Shown here piece after piece: positions 31,288 through 40,687 of a stretch of DNA of 64,000 nucleotides. The translations under genes and the position numbers were made by a program. Within the stretch, counting starts at the first letter, position 1. Each line of letters begins with the position of its first letter. Source of the stretch: Isoetes taiwanensis (lineage: Eukaryota; Streptophyta; Lycopodiopsida; Isoetales; Isoetaceae); NCBI GenBank assembly GCA_021234155.1, contig JAJEKV010000035.1, positions 11,844,407 through 11,908,406 on the forward strand. The letters run 5' to 3'. Under the pieces are notes generated by a model. The model was given only the letters and a program-made list of their open reading frames with translations. It made no database searches and was not told where the DNA came from.

Positions 31288-33384
31288 CTACTGAGAAGAA
31301 GGATTTTTACGATGCTTCTTTTTCCGCCCCCGCCTTGTCAGTGAAACAGGCCCCTGATCTGAGTCATATGGAACAAGAGCGAGCGGATTATCTGTGAGTG
31401 CAACCTCAGCATCCAAATCCACCTCATCCGCCCACGAGCGTACCCGAGCCACCTTATCCAGTTCCATCCCCTCCGAGGAGGCTTGGGTGGATACTGCATC
31501 AGAGTCCGACGGCTGCACCAGCCGCTCCTCAACCAGTCCTGGGCCTATCTGCAGGGATTGCCACTGCTCTGCCTGCTCCTGCAGCCGCTGGATGTGAAGC
31601 AACTTTTGAGCCGTCATCTGTGAAGATACCGCCCCCTGCCCTCCTGGCACGGCTGCCGGCTCACTATTCGTGATAGACCGAGGAGGTCTATCTGGCTCCG
31701 CGACCGGCTGGATCCTGGCTGGAGGGGCCTCCTCCACCGGCTGAGTTTGGGACAGACCCTGGTCCCTGCCCCGCGGAACGTCCTTCCTTGCCCCTTGTGG
31801 AGCCCCCGGTACTGACGCAGGCCTGAACTCTGGAAGCGAGCCTGCGAAGACCTGGAGGGCGGGAAACATTCTCTGAATCTCTGCCCCATTTAACAGTCTG
31901 AGAGGGAACCGAAAGTACCAGTCTCCACTCCTAACAGTCACTGAGGGAGGCAATGGACTATCCGCAGGTAAAGCCACACAAATCTTAGGCTCACGGACTA
32001 TGGAGTGAGCAATATGGCCGCCGAGCCCATTAGCCATCGCAATCATGAACTCTGGCAACAACATGTCCGCCGGGAGATCCATCACCTGAAACCAACACGG
32101 GATCTTCAGAGCCGACAAGGATCGAGCACTCACCCCAGGGGTATAATGCTGATAAATCAGGTAATTCCCCCACATGAGGTCAACCCCTCGCGCCACTATC
32201 CTCTCCACTACTGGGGGCGCATCGAACATAAGGAGGAAGAAATTGTTCCCCAAAAACTTCAAGGACTGAAACGGCGAGATTCCCAATCGCTTGAAGTGAG
32301 CTTGCAGCCACCCGCCAACTCTCCTGGTGTCCAGCACACCAGTATAGTACACCAGCACCGCACACGAGACAAGGTTGGAAATAGACTTGAGGTGCTGCTG
32401 ATGATCTAGCTCGACTATGGCAGCCGGGGGGCCAATGGGATCCACCTGCAACTCCTTCTTGTTGTGCTGATTCAAAAAGGCCAAAGCCTCCTCCATCCGG
32501 TAAGTGTCGGCCGGCGCCACGGTGTGCCGGATCCATTCTGAGAACCGGGGACGTGAGAGCCGGCTCACCGTATCGTTCGTCCGCCATGCAGGACCCGTCG
32601 CACTGACTCCATGCCCCTCACCCGCATGCCTCCCCAGATTTGGGTTGTCTCGCCCTGACGGCTTATGTAGCTGCTGTGGCACACCACTACCCCCCTTGCC
32701 TGAAGGCAAACTGCACACCGGCTCTGCCACTGCAAAGGGATCCTCCGGCAATGTAGAGGCATGCGAGCTTGGACTGGCAAGCGGAGTTGCTGTCTCAAGT
32801 GGCGGCATGCTGCTCGGAATAACAAAGTCCGCTTCCCCTGTAGCTCGACCATCCACAGGCCGAGGACTACCCGCCTGGCAAAGTACTGAGGGAGCTTTCT
32901 GAAGTACCGCTCCCTCCCTCTCACCGACTTCCATAGAGTCCCGCGCAGACCCTGCCTGCTGCACAAAACCCAGAGGAGGGCAGCCCGCTCCCTCCGTGCC
33001 TCCAATTTCCATAGGGCCTTGCCCAACTCGTGGCTGCTGTGCACAACCCAACGGAGGGTTTAAGGCTGTCTGCCCTACCCCCTTGCCCTCCACAACCCTG
33101 CCCACCTGAATCCGATGGGCACCACTTTGAGGAGGCTCGCTGCCACCCCCCACTCCTGCTTCAGGTGACGAAGAGACCAAGGCCGGCACTGGAGCAGCCG
33201 GATCTGAGGCCATCCCAAACCCCAGCCCAGCCGGCTGGCCCTGAAGCCCTAAAACTGCCGGACTCCTCCCTAAACCAACCGTCTCCTCTGCAATCAAATT
33301 TGGCGATAGCTCTGCTTTCGGCCGGTCGCCCACAAGCCAGTCCCGATAGTGCCAATTAGATCCCTGCGGCCCCCGCTTTACCAT
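31288..33384 (-). CDS. LINE ORF1 protein, DUF4283-type domain, 698 residues
   Basis: This is the RNA-binding/chaperone-type ORF1 of a plant L1 element. It is uninterrupted for 698 residues. The N-terminal 280 or so residues are Pro/Gly/Ser-rich and low in complexity. The central part, about residues 270-480, matches the DUF4283 retrotransposon domain (GGWLQAHFKRLGISPFQSLK, then FFLLMFDAPPVVERIV, and IPCWFQVMDLP). The tail is basic (RRGRKKKHRKN). The CCHC zinc knuckle usual after DUF4283 is not seen, which is unusual. The stop TAG is 5 bases before the ORF2 ATG at 31282, in another frame, so ORF2 translation would need reinitiation. The same domain is recognisable in the older fragment at 34772-35074. 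Confidence 0.85.
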   Translation of the reverse strand: MVKRGPQGSNWHYRDWLVGDRPKAELSPNLIAEETVGLGRSPAVLGLQGQPAGLGFGMASDPAAPVPALVSSSPEAGVGGGSEPPQSGAHRIQVGRVVEGKGVGQTALNPPLGCAQQPRVGQGPMEIGGTEGAGCPPLGFVQQAGSARDSMEVGEREGAVLQKAPSVLCQAGSPRPVDGRATGEADFVIPSSMPPLETATPLASPSSHASTLPEDPFAVAEPVCSLPSGKGGSGVPQQLHKPSGRDNPNLGRHAGEGHGVSATGPAWRTNDTVSRLSRPRFSEWIRHTVAPADTYRMEEALAFLNQHNKKELQVDPIGPPAAIVELDHQQHLKSISNLVSCAVLVYYTGVLDTRRVGGWLQAHFKRLGISPFQSLKFLGNNFFLLMFDAPPVVERIVARGVDLMWGNYLIYQHYTPGVSARSLSALKIPCWFQVMDLPADMLLPEFMIAMANGLGGHIAHSIVREPKICVALPADSPLPPSVTVRSGDWYFRFPLRLLNGAEIQRMFPALQVFAGSLPEFRPASVPGAPQGARKDVPRGRDQGLSQTQPVEEAPPARIQPVAEPDRPPRSITNSEPAAVPGGQGAVSSQMTAQKLLHIQRLQEQAEQWQSLQIGPGLVEERLVQPSDSDAVSTQASSEGMELDKVARVRSWADEVDLDAEVALTDNPLALVPYDSDQGPVSLTRRGRKKKHRKNPSSQ

Positions 33385-33621
33385 AAAATTGCGAAAAGAA
33401 GATCTGGTTTTTGGGTTGAAGATCCTCCCTCACCCAATCGAATCTGCTGGGCCGCCCGCACCAGCCTCGAAACTCGCTTGGGAGGTGCCGATTGCAACCC
33501 CAGAGGCCCGCTCTTCCCAATCCGATCATCTGCCATACCTCCAGAGCTCCTTCCGATCGAGCCACTCATGCCGCCTGGATTCGCCGCCTCAGTTCCGCCA
33601 CCGCCATCCCATTCCTTGATC

Positions 33622-33830
33622 ATGGCCATTTGTTTCTTTCTTATGGCTCTCGTGTTGGGTTCGAGAGGAATCGTCTTATTTGCGACCTCCATCTTGTGTT
33701 TCCTCGACTTTTTCATCAATGATCTCCACTTTGATGGCCTGGGCTTTTCTTTTGGAGCCATCGGGCGAAGGTTTATCATTAGGGTTTTCCTCGAAAACCC
33801 GAAAGGGCGGGGTTTTTCATCCTGGTGATA
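33622..33830. other. Sequence interrupted by the LINE, coding-like on the minus strand
   Basis: On the minus strand 33779-33636 reads a Lys/Arg-rich peptide (APKEKPRPSKWRSLMKKSRK). In another frame it is rich in acidic and basic residues (EENPNDKPSPDGSKRKAQ). No family recognised. The continuation across the LINE at 27416 shows no clear frame. Confidence 0.25.
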
Positions 33831-34023
33831 AACTTTCGCACGTTGCCTCCTATTTGCCTTTCTTATTTTACGTCATCTTAAAGGGGCTTGGGTTGTTCCT
33901 ATGGCAGGCCCCCTTTATTATTATTAGTGGGTAGTCAGACCAAATTGGTGTGGTCGACTAGCCCTTTAGATATTTTTCAAAATGTTCATACACTGCTGTG
34001 AACTGCTGTGATGAAAGATATGC

Positions 34024-34060
34024 CCGGTTTTCCCCCTCCAGACGAGTCTCTCACCAAAAT
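34024..34060. repeat. 37-bp exact direct repeat, right copy
   Basis: Identical to 26793-26829, while the flanks differ on both sides. The pair may be short terminal repeats of a small element or a footprint of rearrangement. Confidence 0.85.
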
Positions 34061-34125
34061 ACTTTGTTCTGATTGCTGCTAACAATTTGCGTGTTGTGAC
34101 TCAATGGGTAAAATACCCAAATTGT

Positions 34126-34305
34126 TGATGTTGATGGAATTGATGATGAAGTCTCATTAGTAGATAGTGACGAAGAAGATCGTTCAAATACATCCACTTT
34201 TGAAAGTGAGGCAAAGGACATGAAGAGCTCTGATGATCACGATCTAAAAAAGTCAAAGGATGATATGTATCCTGACATAGCTATAAAATGTAAGTTCGTT
34301 CGATA
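34126..34305 (+). other. Acidic exon-like fragment, unrecognised
   Basis: An open frame of about 57 codons is very acidic (IVDVDGIDDEVSLVDSDEED, then SSDDHDLKKSKDDMYPDIAI) and ends TGTAAG, which could be a splice donor. It has no start codon of its own. It may be a captured or orphan exon; the family is unknown. Confidence 0.3.
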
Positions 34306-34579
34306 AGGAATACATATAAATAGAAAAAAGCTTCAGTGCTGAGACAACATCAAAATGTGTTGCATTTTTTAAAATTATTTTCATAATTTTATAGTGATTT
34401 CGAAAGCTTTAATACAATACCTATTTGTTGCCTAGTGCACTTGGTTTTTCTTCAATGTCTACTTTTTTAAAGTCTTTGAATTTGTTACTATTTTTCATGC
34501 TACACTTTTAAATTTGTATTTGTCACAAATAGACTGCGAAAATGGACATTTGTCATAAATAAACATCTTTTCAGGGCTC

Positions 34580-35074
34580 CCTTATCACCTTATATCGGCC
34601 TTTATCTAAAAAACTCTCTTTCCTTGCTCCAAATGATTATTTATTCTCCTAGAGTGCTTTTACTCATCGATTATCATACTTAAAACTTATAGTAGGTTTT
34701 TCATTTCAAAGCAGTGAAGGAGCTTTATAGCATTATGTAGGTTGTGATGTGAAATCAAGACTATAGTACTATTACAGAATAAACTCTTCAATATAGAGGT
34801 TCACTATCTTGGTAATTTTTTGTACTACATCTTCATCAAAGAGAAGGAGAAACAAGTTCTCACCAATAGACTTATTTGATTGAAATTCGGGTAATCCTAG
34901 ATAGTTCAAATGTCTTAATAACCATGATCCTAACCTTAGCTCTAGCACTAACCAACAGAGTATAGATGGCATGTAAAGCATGCAAGGTGAAACAGGATAG
35001 CTGGAGAAAATTGGCTTATGTGTCAAGCAGAATGAAGGGAAAAAATGACGGAGGATGGGCGAGAAGTGAGTCAA
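34580..35074 (-). mobile_element. LINE ORF1 remnant (DUF4283 type), copy 2
   Basis: The minus strand reads GSWLLRHLNYLGLPEFQSNK then IGENLFLLLFDEDVVQKI, which lines up with GGWLQAHFKRLGISPFQS and NNFFLLMFDAPPVVERI of the intact LINE ORF1 at 33384-31288. Downstream sequence (34580-34780) matches the other two copies of this repeat. It comes from a different, older LINE family. Confidence 0.6.
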
Positions 35075-35184
35075 GGGAAAACCAGAATGGAGATGTGCAT
35101 AGAAGCGGTGATGAGAGAAACTTTTATGCTAAGCTACAAATAGTGCGAGTGATTGACAGTTGCTAACTGCTCGGGACACTTGCC

Positions 35185-35561
35185 ATGAGCTTTTTAAGGA
35201 GCCCAAGATCACCTGATGTCGACCTCAATTATCCAAATTTTATCTTTCCTTGCTCCAAATCATTATTTTATTCCCATAGAGTGCCTATACTCATCAAATA
35301 CTGTAATTAAAAGTTATAATAGGCTTTTCAGTTGCAAAGATATAGAGTTTGTACTACATTTTTATCAAAGAGAATGGGAAACAAGTTCTCACCAATAGAC
35401 TTGACAATTGAAATTGGAGTACTCCTAGATATTTCAAATGTTTTAACAACCATAATCCTAAACTTTGGAATTCCATTTTTGGCATCACACATTTTGTGCA
35501 AGAATGAAACCCAACTTTCCATTGCACAACCATGAATAAGCATAAAACAATTCACAAACAA
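35185..35561 (-). mobile_element. LINE ORF1 remnant, copy 3
   Basis: It reads FEISRSTPISI then KSIGENLFPILFDKNVVQ on the minus strand, matching copy 2. It has an internal deletion relative to copy 2 and the same nucleotide signature as copies 1 and 2. Confidence 0.55.
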
Positions 35562-35650
35562 GTTTAAAAGGGAAGCAGAAATTAGTATTTAGAAACACAT
35601 ATAAAAGTATAACAATAGATGTTTTGTCTCCTAATATTTGACTAGGTAAA

Positions 35651-35827
35651 GTTATCGATCTGGTTGAGGCTGATGACAAAAAATGCATGACTGAGGCTAT
35701 ACCTCCGAGGCCAAATATTTGGCACGTACGGCTGAGGCCCGCTAAGGCCGAGCCGAGGGCTTACGTGCCAAATATCTAGCCGAGGACGTACAACTGAGGC
35801 CATGCATTTTTTGTTATCAGCGATAAC
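35651..35827. mobile_element. 177-bp foldback (MITE-like) element
   Basis: Imperfect inverted repeats run from both ends: GTTATCG...CAAAAAATGCATG on the left and its complement CATGCATTTTTTG...CGATAAC on the right, with an inner pair around CCAAATATTTGGCACGTA. Nearly the whole element folds into one hairpin. No target duplication is certain. Confidence 0.65.
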
Positions 35828-35854
35828 CACCTTATCGAACTTATATGGGTGGAA

Positions 35855-36035
35855 TAGTGCTGATAATTAGTTATCAGTACTCCTCCAATACTGATAATTA
35901 GTTATCAGTACTCCTCAAGTACTGATAATATTGATAATTAGTTATCAATACTCTTCCAGTACTGATAACTAGTTATTAGTACTCCTCCGGTAATGATATC
36001 TAATTATCAGTACCGTAGCAATAGTGATAATAAAA
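35855..36035. repeat. Tandem array of a palindromic ~31-bp unit, five copies
   Basis: Units carry CTGATAATTAGTTATCAG (35860, 35891) and variants at 35931, 35962 and 35993, joined by TACTCCTCC spacers. Each unit is a near-perfect palindrome, so the array offers repeated dyad sites or alternative hairpins. Confidence 0.85.
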
Positions 36036-36362
36036 AAACAAGGACTCTCACTTTACACACAAGAGTCCGATAAGAAAGCTTCAAGTGTATGCAATGAATT
36101 TATAAAGCCACATTAAAGGTCTAGATGGTGAAAGAATATTGCACAAATTAAAACCAACCATGTAAGGTCCTTAAATTAAACCGACCATGTAAGAATAAAA
36201 AAGAGATGAGCATTGCATATTGATATATAATATGCATAACATTTATGGCATCTTGATGGACTATGCAGCTTGAGAGCGTTTACCATCTAAAGAATCCAAT
36301 TTTTCTAAATCTCACTGGATTTAGTTATTTGAATATTAGTACCATATGGTGCAAAGAATCTA

Positions 36363-37010
36363 CTACTTGGGTGGGCTTTTAGGGCCAAATGCAAAAGGGC
36401 CAGCAGAGTAAAATTTGATATTGTTCAAGGTGCGGGTGTAAGTAAGTTTGCTATTAACGCCATGCTTTATAGGGACGTTGCACTTAGAATCATCAGAAGA
36501 GATTGCGTACGCCCAACAGCTCTCAACATGAACAGGGCCCAATCCGATTTGGAAGTAGCCTTTGGGATCAGTATAGGCCTGCTTAAAGACCTTGCCCTTT
36601 TTAGGGATGACGCAAGTGACGCCGACGAGAGCATCTGTTCAAAGACAAATAGATGTTAGTCTTTAAAGCTAGTTACATTCCCATTGTTCAAACTTTTGAA
36701 AGAAAAAGATGGAAAGACAAAGCACGTATGAACATGCTAGAGACGAACTGTAGGAGAGGCGCTTACGTTTTAGATGCTTCAACCATTTGCCATTGCAGTC
36801 TTGGCAATAGACATAGCCTTGAACATAGATTAATAGAGGAGGAGGGGAGTGGGAAGGGGGCTTGGCGTCAGGAGGGGAGTGGGAAGGGGGCTTGCCATCA
36901 CCGCGAGGGCCATGATCTCCATGGTGGCTATCATTATAATGGCCAGTGGCATTAACTACAACAATGAGGCCCAACAAAAGAAGCAACCCCATAGTCTTGG
37001 AACCCGACAT
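36363..37010 (-). CDS. Secreted Ole e 1-domain protein with His/Pro-rich linker, 171 residues
   Basis: Exon 1 is 37010-36767, a 132-bp intron (GT-AG) spans 36766-36635, and exon 2 is 36634-36363. The protein has a signal peptide (MGLLLLLGLIVVVNA), a short His- and Pro-rich stretch (a doubled KPPSHSPP), then a pollen Ole e 1/extensin-family domain. Its landmarks are VQGYVYCQDCNGKWLKHLK, LVGVTC, FKQAYTDPKGYFQI, SCWAYAISSDD and the C-terminal YSAGPFAFGPK. Such small cysteine-containing proteins are secreted to the cell wall; their exact role is mostly unknown. It is divergently arranged with the gene at 37361, which has the same exon-intron structure and phase. The Pro-rich linker is absent from that paralogue. 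I chose the start because it begins the signal peptide. Confidence 0.88.
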
Positions 37011-37360
37011 TTTTTTTTAGGTGCACAACAATTTGCTCTTCAACTGCAACAAACTACAAGTTCTACATTTGGCAGGGCCGATACATCGTTTATGTATTCA
37101 CCACAACGTGCCCATGTCGATGATTAGATATTCGGCTAGTCGTGTTTAATTAGTGGTTGAATAATATATAATTTCTGTTTTGTTTTCGGTGCCAGATTCT
37201 AGCCCATGCACGATCGGATGTGCCAGATGATCAGCCACGATTAAGATACGCTGCACAGGGTACCAGATTTATAAATACATGCCTTGGAAGCCTTACCAGC
37301 CATCCGAGCAGGATTTTCTGTTAGCATCCAACCAAAAGCATTAACCAAAACAGTCCGAAA
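37011..37360. promoter_or_regulatory. Shared divergent promoter of two Ole e 1-type genes
   Basis: Only 350 bp separate the two start codons. A TATA-like TATAAATA at about 37270-37277 serves the plus-strand gene, some 85 bases before its ATG. A TATATAAT-like AT stretch near 37160 is a weak candidate for the minus-strand gene. The arrangement suggests co-expression. Confidence 0.55.
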
Positions 37361-37981
37361 ATGGCAGGCACAAAGCTTGCTGCATTTTTTCTACTCCTTG
37401 GCCTGGCTATGGTGGTCCAAGCCCACGAGCATCACAACTACGTCCAGGGCTATGTCTATGCCCAAGACTGCCATGGCAAATGGGTTAAGCACTTAGAACG
37501 TAAGCTCCCTTTTAACCTTTGATTAACTTTTTTATTGCTATTTTAGCTTCCTAAAACCCTTTCCATGTAATTTTGCTTATCTGGTATACTCACTGTATGG
37601 ATGGTCTTTTCTGTGGATGGTCTTTTCTGTAGATGTTTTTAGGAAGCTAAAAACCTTTCCATTGATTTTGCTCATCTGGTATACTGACTATATGGATGGT
37701 CTTTTCTGACTACATGGATGGTCTTTTCTGTAGATGCATTTGTTGGAATCACTTGTGGGAAGGTTTACAAACAGGCTTACACTGACTCCAATGGCTACTT
37801 TCAAATCCCAACTGGTACCCTTGAGCCTGAACATTGCTGGGGTTATGCCATTTCTTCTGATGATGCCACTTATAAGGTCCCTGTAAGACATGGCATTAAT
37901 TCCAAGGTTGAGTATGCCAGCACCTATCGCCATCTCAAGTTCTACACTACTGGACCCTTTGCTTTTGCCCCTAAATGTTAA
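37361..37981 (+). CDS. Secreted Ole e 1-domain protein, 128 residues
   Basis: Exon 1 is 37361-37499, a 234-bp GT-AG intron spans 37500-37733, and exon 2 is 37734-37981. The signal peptide (residues 1-21, ending VVQA) is followed by HEHHNYVQGYVYAQDC, then the Ole e 1 domain: HGKWVKHLE, FVGITCGKVYKQAYTDSN, EHCWGYAISSDDATYK and the end TGPFAFAPKC. The first cysteine of the YCQDC motif is alanine here. A C-terminal Cys, lacking in the paralogue and in the duplicate at 41061, may pair in its stead. The intron holds repeated TGGATGGTCTTTTCTG units, each ending in a possible acceptor, so alternative splicing is possible. The protein is likely exported to the wall or apoplast. Confidence 0.88.
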
Positions 37982-38760
37982 ATTACTAGCAACTGTTGGT
38001 GTTAGAGCCACATTGGCAAATTATGTTCTTGTTATTTAAATTATCACCATAAGCTAGTTGCTAGCAGCCTTTTCTTGGCTCACAACTAAGCAAACCTTGT
38101 ATTCTGTTCATTTTTAAAAAGCAGTAAACATATTTACCTTACACTTGTGAGCTCAAATGAGAATGCATTCCCATAGTCTTTTCAGTGTCTCATCCAGAAA
38201 TAAATAATCTCACAATCACAGCCCAAGCCCTTTTTATTTTGGATTTGAAAACCATGAGAATAATAGGCGTTTTGTGGGCGTCTGTGCATTTGTGCCAAAA
38301 GATTCGTGTCTCCTGCAAAGTGAACAGAAATGGCACCACCATAAAATCAACAACAAAACATGGGATTTACATGCTAGCTTTCCAATAACATGAATTCAAA
38401 AAAAAAAGGCATGAGTCAACAGAACAAAATCTAGATATGAAACAGAACTCGCCGGAGGAGTTATCTCACCGCAGCATCACCCTTCATTTTCGAGATCTTG
38501 AGTCACTATAGCTGCAGGACGCCAGAGCAGATCCAGTGCTGGAGTTCTATTTGATCTTAATAAAATGGGCGGGAAGAAAAATGCGAATGTCCTTCAAAGG
38601 TCTTTTTTGCGCTTCAAATATTTTGAGGCCATTTTTTTGGACCTTTTTTTTAAAATGAGCTAACAAGTGCTTTCGACCAATGATCAGACCAGCTAACCGT
38701 TGCTGACCGTCAGATTGCAACTAGGTTATTATGCATAACTTTCAGAATATGCTTTTGTCA
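37982..38760 (+). other. 3' region of the Ole e 1-type gene, duplicated downstream
   Basis: Non-coding. 37982-38245 matches 41062-41345, 38291-38411 matches 44133-44255, and 38412-38690 matches 49102-49375. These are pieces of the stretched tandem duplication. Confidence 0.8.
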
Positions 38761-38761
38761 A

Positions 38762-38850
38762 AGAATATTCCAAAGATTATTGCCATAACTCTTCGAATAT
38801 TCTTCCCTTACAGAATATTCCAGTCGTTATTGTCATAAACACTCGAATAT
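38762..38850. promoter_or_regulatory. Cluster of GAATATTC dyads (heat-shock-element-like)
   Basis: AGAATATTCC (38762), CGAATATTCT (38794) and AGAATATTCC (38812) are GAAnnTTC cores, with a degenerate fourth at 38843. They sit in a diverged tandem repeat of about 50 bp with no obvious promoter beside them, so function is doubtful. Confidence 0.3.
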
Positions 38851-39702
38851 GCCATATGAACAAGAAGATTCCATTTGATCGATGGCTCTGTTTCTCCCCT
38901 TTTCTTCTCGCAACTCTGTTTCTCTGTTCTTAGAGTAGGCGCCGGAGATAGTAGGCATCCAAATGATTCGATATCTCTTGAAGAAGGTGTTCTCAACTCC
39001 GACGCTTTCTCAAGACAGAAAGGAGCCCTTCATTGATCTGCAGAAGAAGAGGCAGATCTGATCTCTGCAAGAAAAATAAATGGTAAATATCATGCTGCAT
39101 CTGCACCAAACAACTGGAGAACGGAGCAGATTTCTTTTCAGATTTGCATCCCCGGAAGGAGGCACGGATTCGTGTGGGCTGTAATTATCTTTATCGGCCA
39201 TTTTTTTAAATATCGGCCCGGTTGATCCGATTTCTTCATCTTTTTTTGATCCGTTTGGATTCTTTCTTCTGTGGGTTCGACTATATATTGCCTGGCATTC
39301 CAGAAATGCCATCACTGGATCTTCCTCCTTACAAAGGAAGAATCAAGGGCACTGGATCTGTGCAAAGATCCAAGCATTTCTGGTTCTTGGAGCAAATGGC
39401 TCTGGTATTTTGCAATTCTTGGTGCACCTGGTTCTAGTATTTTGTGGATTTTTTCTCAACCCTCGAAGAGTAAATGGCCCAATTCCCGTTGCTGGAAAAA
39501 CATGGTTCAAAACATGTATGCTGGAACAGAGGTATGGAATAAAGCAGGAATGATATGGAACAGGGTATGCCGGAATAGAGCTTGAAACAACGCTATGCCG
39601 GAACAGATTTTGCTATTTCTCAAATCCTACATATTTCTTAAACCCCATCTGATTTTTAGCACCCAATTCCGGAGCTTCAACCTGCTCGGACAAGGGGTTA
39701 AG

Positions 39703-39784
39703 GGAGGTCAACCTCCTCCTCGAGGGGGTTATGCAAAATAACCCTCCCGGCCTCGAGGGTTATCCTCGAGGAGGAGGTTAACCT
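39703..39784. repeat. Inverted repeat hairpin
   Basis: GAGGTCAACCTCCTCCTCGAG (left arm, 20 of 21 matched) pairs with CTCGAGGAGGAGGTTAACCTC on the right, with an inner GGGTTATGC/ATAACCC stem. It could mark the end of a foldback element. Confidence 0.75.
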
Positions 39785-40010
39785 CCTCTTCCACATCCAC
39801 ATAGCTACCTTCGAATATTGCCCATGTCTAGGATCAATCTAAGGTGGTTCAAACCCTAACCTTAATGGGTCACTCTTATGAACATCGATGGCTGGATATG
39901 GCGACCATGAGGTGATAGCAACTTCTGCAGCCTTCAAGTCATATATTTTGGAGTGTAGGAGTTTCAAGCTAGTTATGGTGCCATTTATGAGCTTGTTGAG
40001 AACAAGCGCA

Positions 40011-40680
40011 GCAGATGGAGCTCATCAAATATTAAACTCAAATATGCACCTTTTACTCCAAGCCATTGATGTGTCTAGTGCACATCTTGCTTCTTAGCTT
40101 ATGCATTAGTGGTAATCCTAAGCTCTGAACTTGCATCGAGTAGCTACCTCTACTTTCTTTTTTGTTCATGTTTTCTTGTTGAGTGAGAATTCAAAAGGTT
40201 CAGTACATGGACCCGATGCCATGCATTTGCGTTGTGAAATTTGCTTGGGTACTCATAAATATGCTCTACGAGAATTTAGTTTTTTCGATGGACATGGACT
40301 CATTCAACGTGGTTCAATGCAGCAAATGTACTATTTGGAAAGGGGAATGTTATCTCTCCCAATTGCCCACATGAATAGTAGGCACATGATGGCGCAACAC
40401 GTTTTCTTCTTTCTCTATCTACATCTTAGGATTTTGGCATTGATTCACCATAATCGTGGATTGATGCAACAACTTTCATTACCATGCATTATCATATATA
40501 GATGGGATGGGATGGGATTAGGAAAATCGTGACCTGGGAGTTGCAAAAGCCAGAAAGTAAATTTAGTTAGATTATCAAAAATGATTTCTGGTACTTTAGG
40601 ATCAAATGTAATTCAGCAAGGAGTAAGTTATAAATATCTTTTGCTGGGAGGGTCTGCAACATGTGAGTTTGGTAAGCTCC
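40011..40680. other. No gene recognised
   Basis: Intergenic sequence between the first and second duplicate. Short open frames at 40131-40532 have no recognisable domain. Confidence 0.4.
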
Positions 40681-40687
40681 CTTAGAA

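Larger units (their letters stand above)
27435..33616 (-). mobile_element. Nearly complete plant L1-type LINE, about 6.18 kb
   Basis: The minus-strand element has ORF1 (33384-31288), ORF2 (31282-27560), and a poly(A) tail seen as poly(T) at about 27432-27446. A 19-bp target duplication TGATCATGGCCATTTGTTT flanks it (27416-27434 and 33617-33635). ORF1 is open; ORF2 has three lesions. Full length with exact target duplications means a fairly recent insertion. It landed in sequence continuous with the minisatellite and with the coding-like K/R-rich frame at 33636-33779. Confidence 0.95.
38694..39788. other. 1.1-kb sequence present only in the first duplicate
   Basis: The second duplicate runs on directly (about 49372), so this segment was inserted in, or replaced sequence of, the first. 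It contains three heat-shock-element-like dyads and ends in a strong hairpin (39703-39784). No gene recognised. Confidence 0.55.

Noticed and set aside
30585-33359. Many plus-strand open frames across the LINE
   Set aside because: They are shadows of the GC-rich minus-strand ORF1 and ORF2.
36653-36955. Plus-strand open frame with a Gly/Glu-rich repeat
   Set aside because: It is the antisense of the Ole e 1-type gene's exon 1 and intron.
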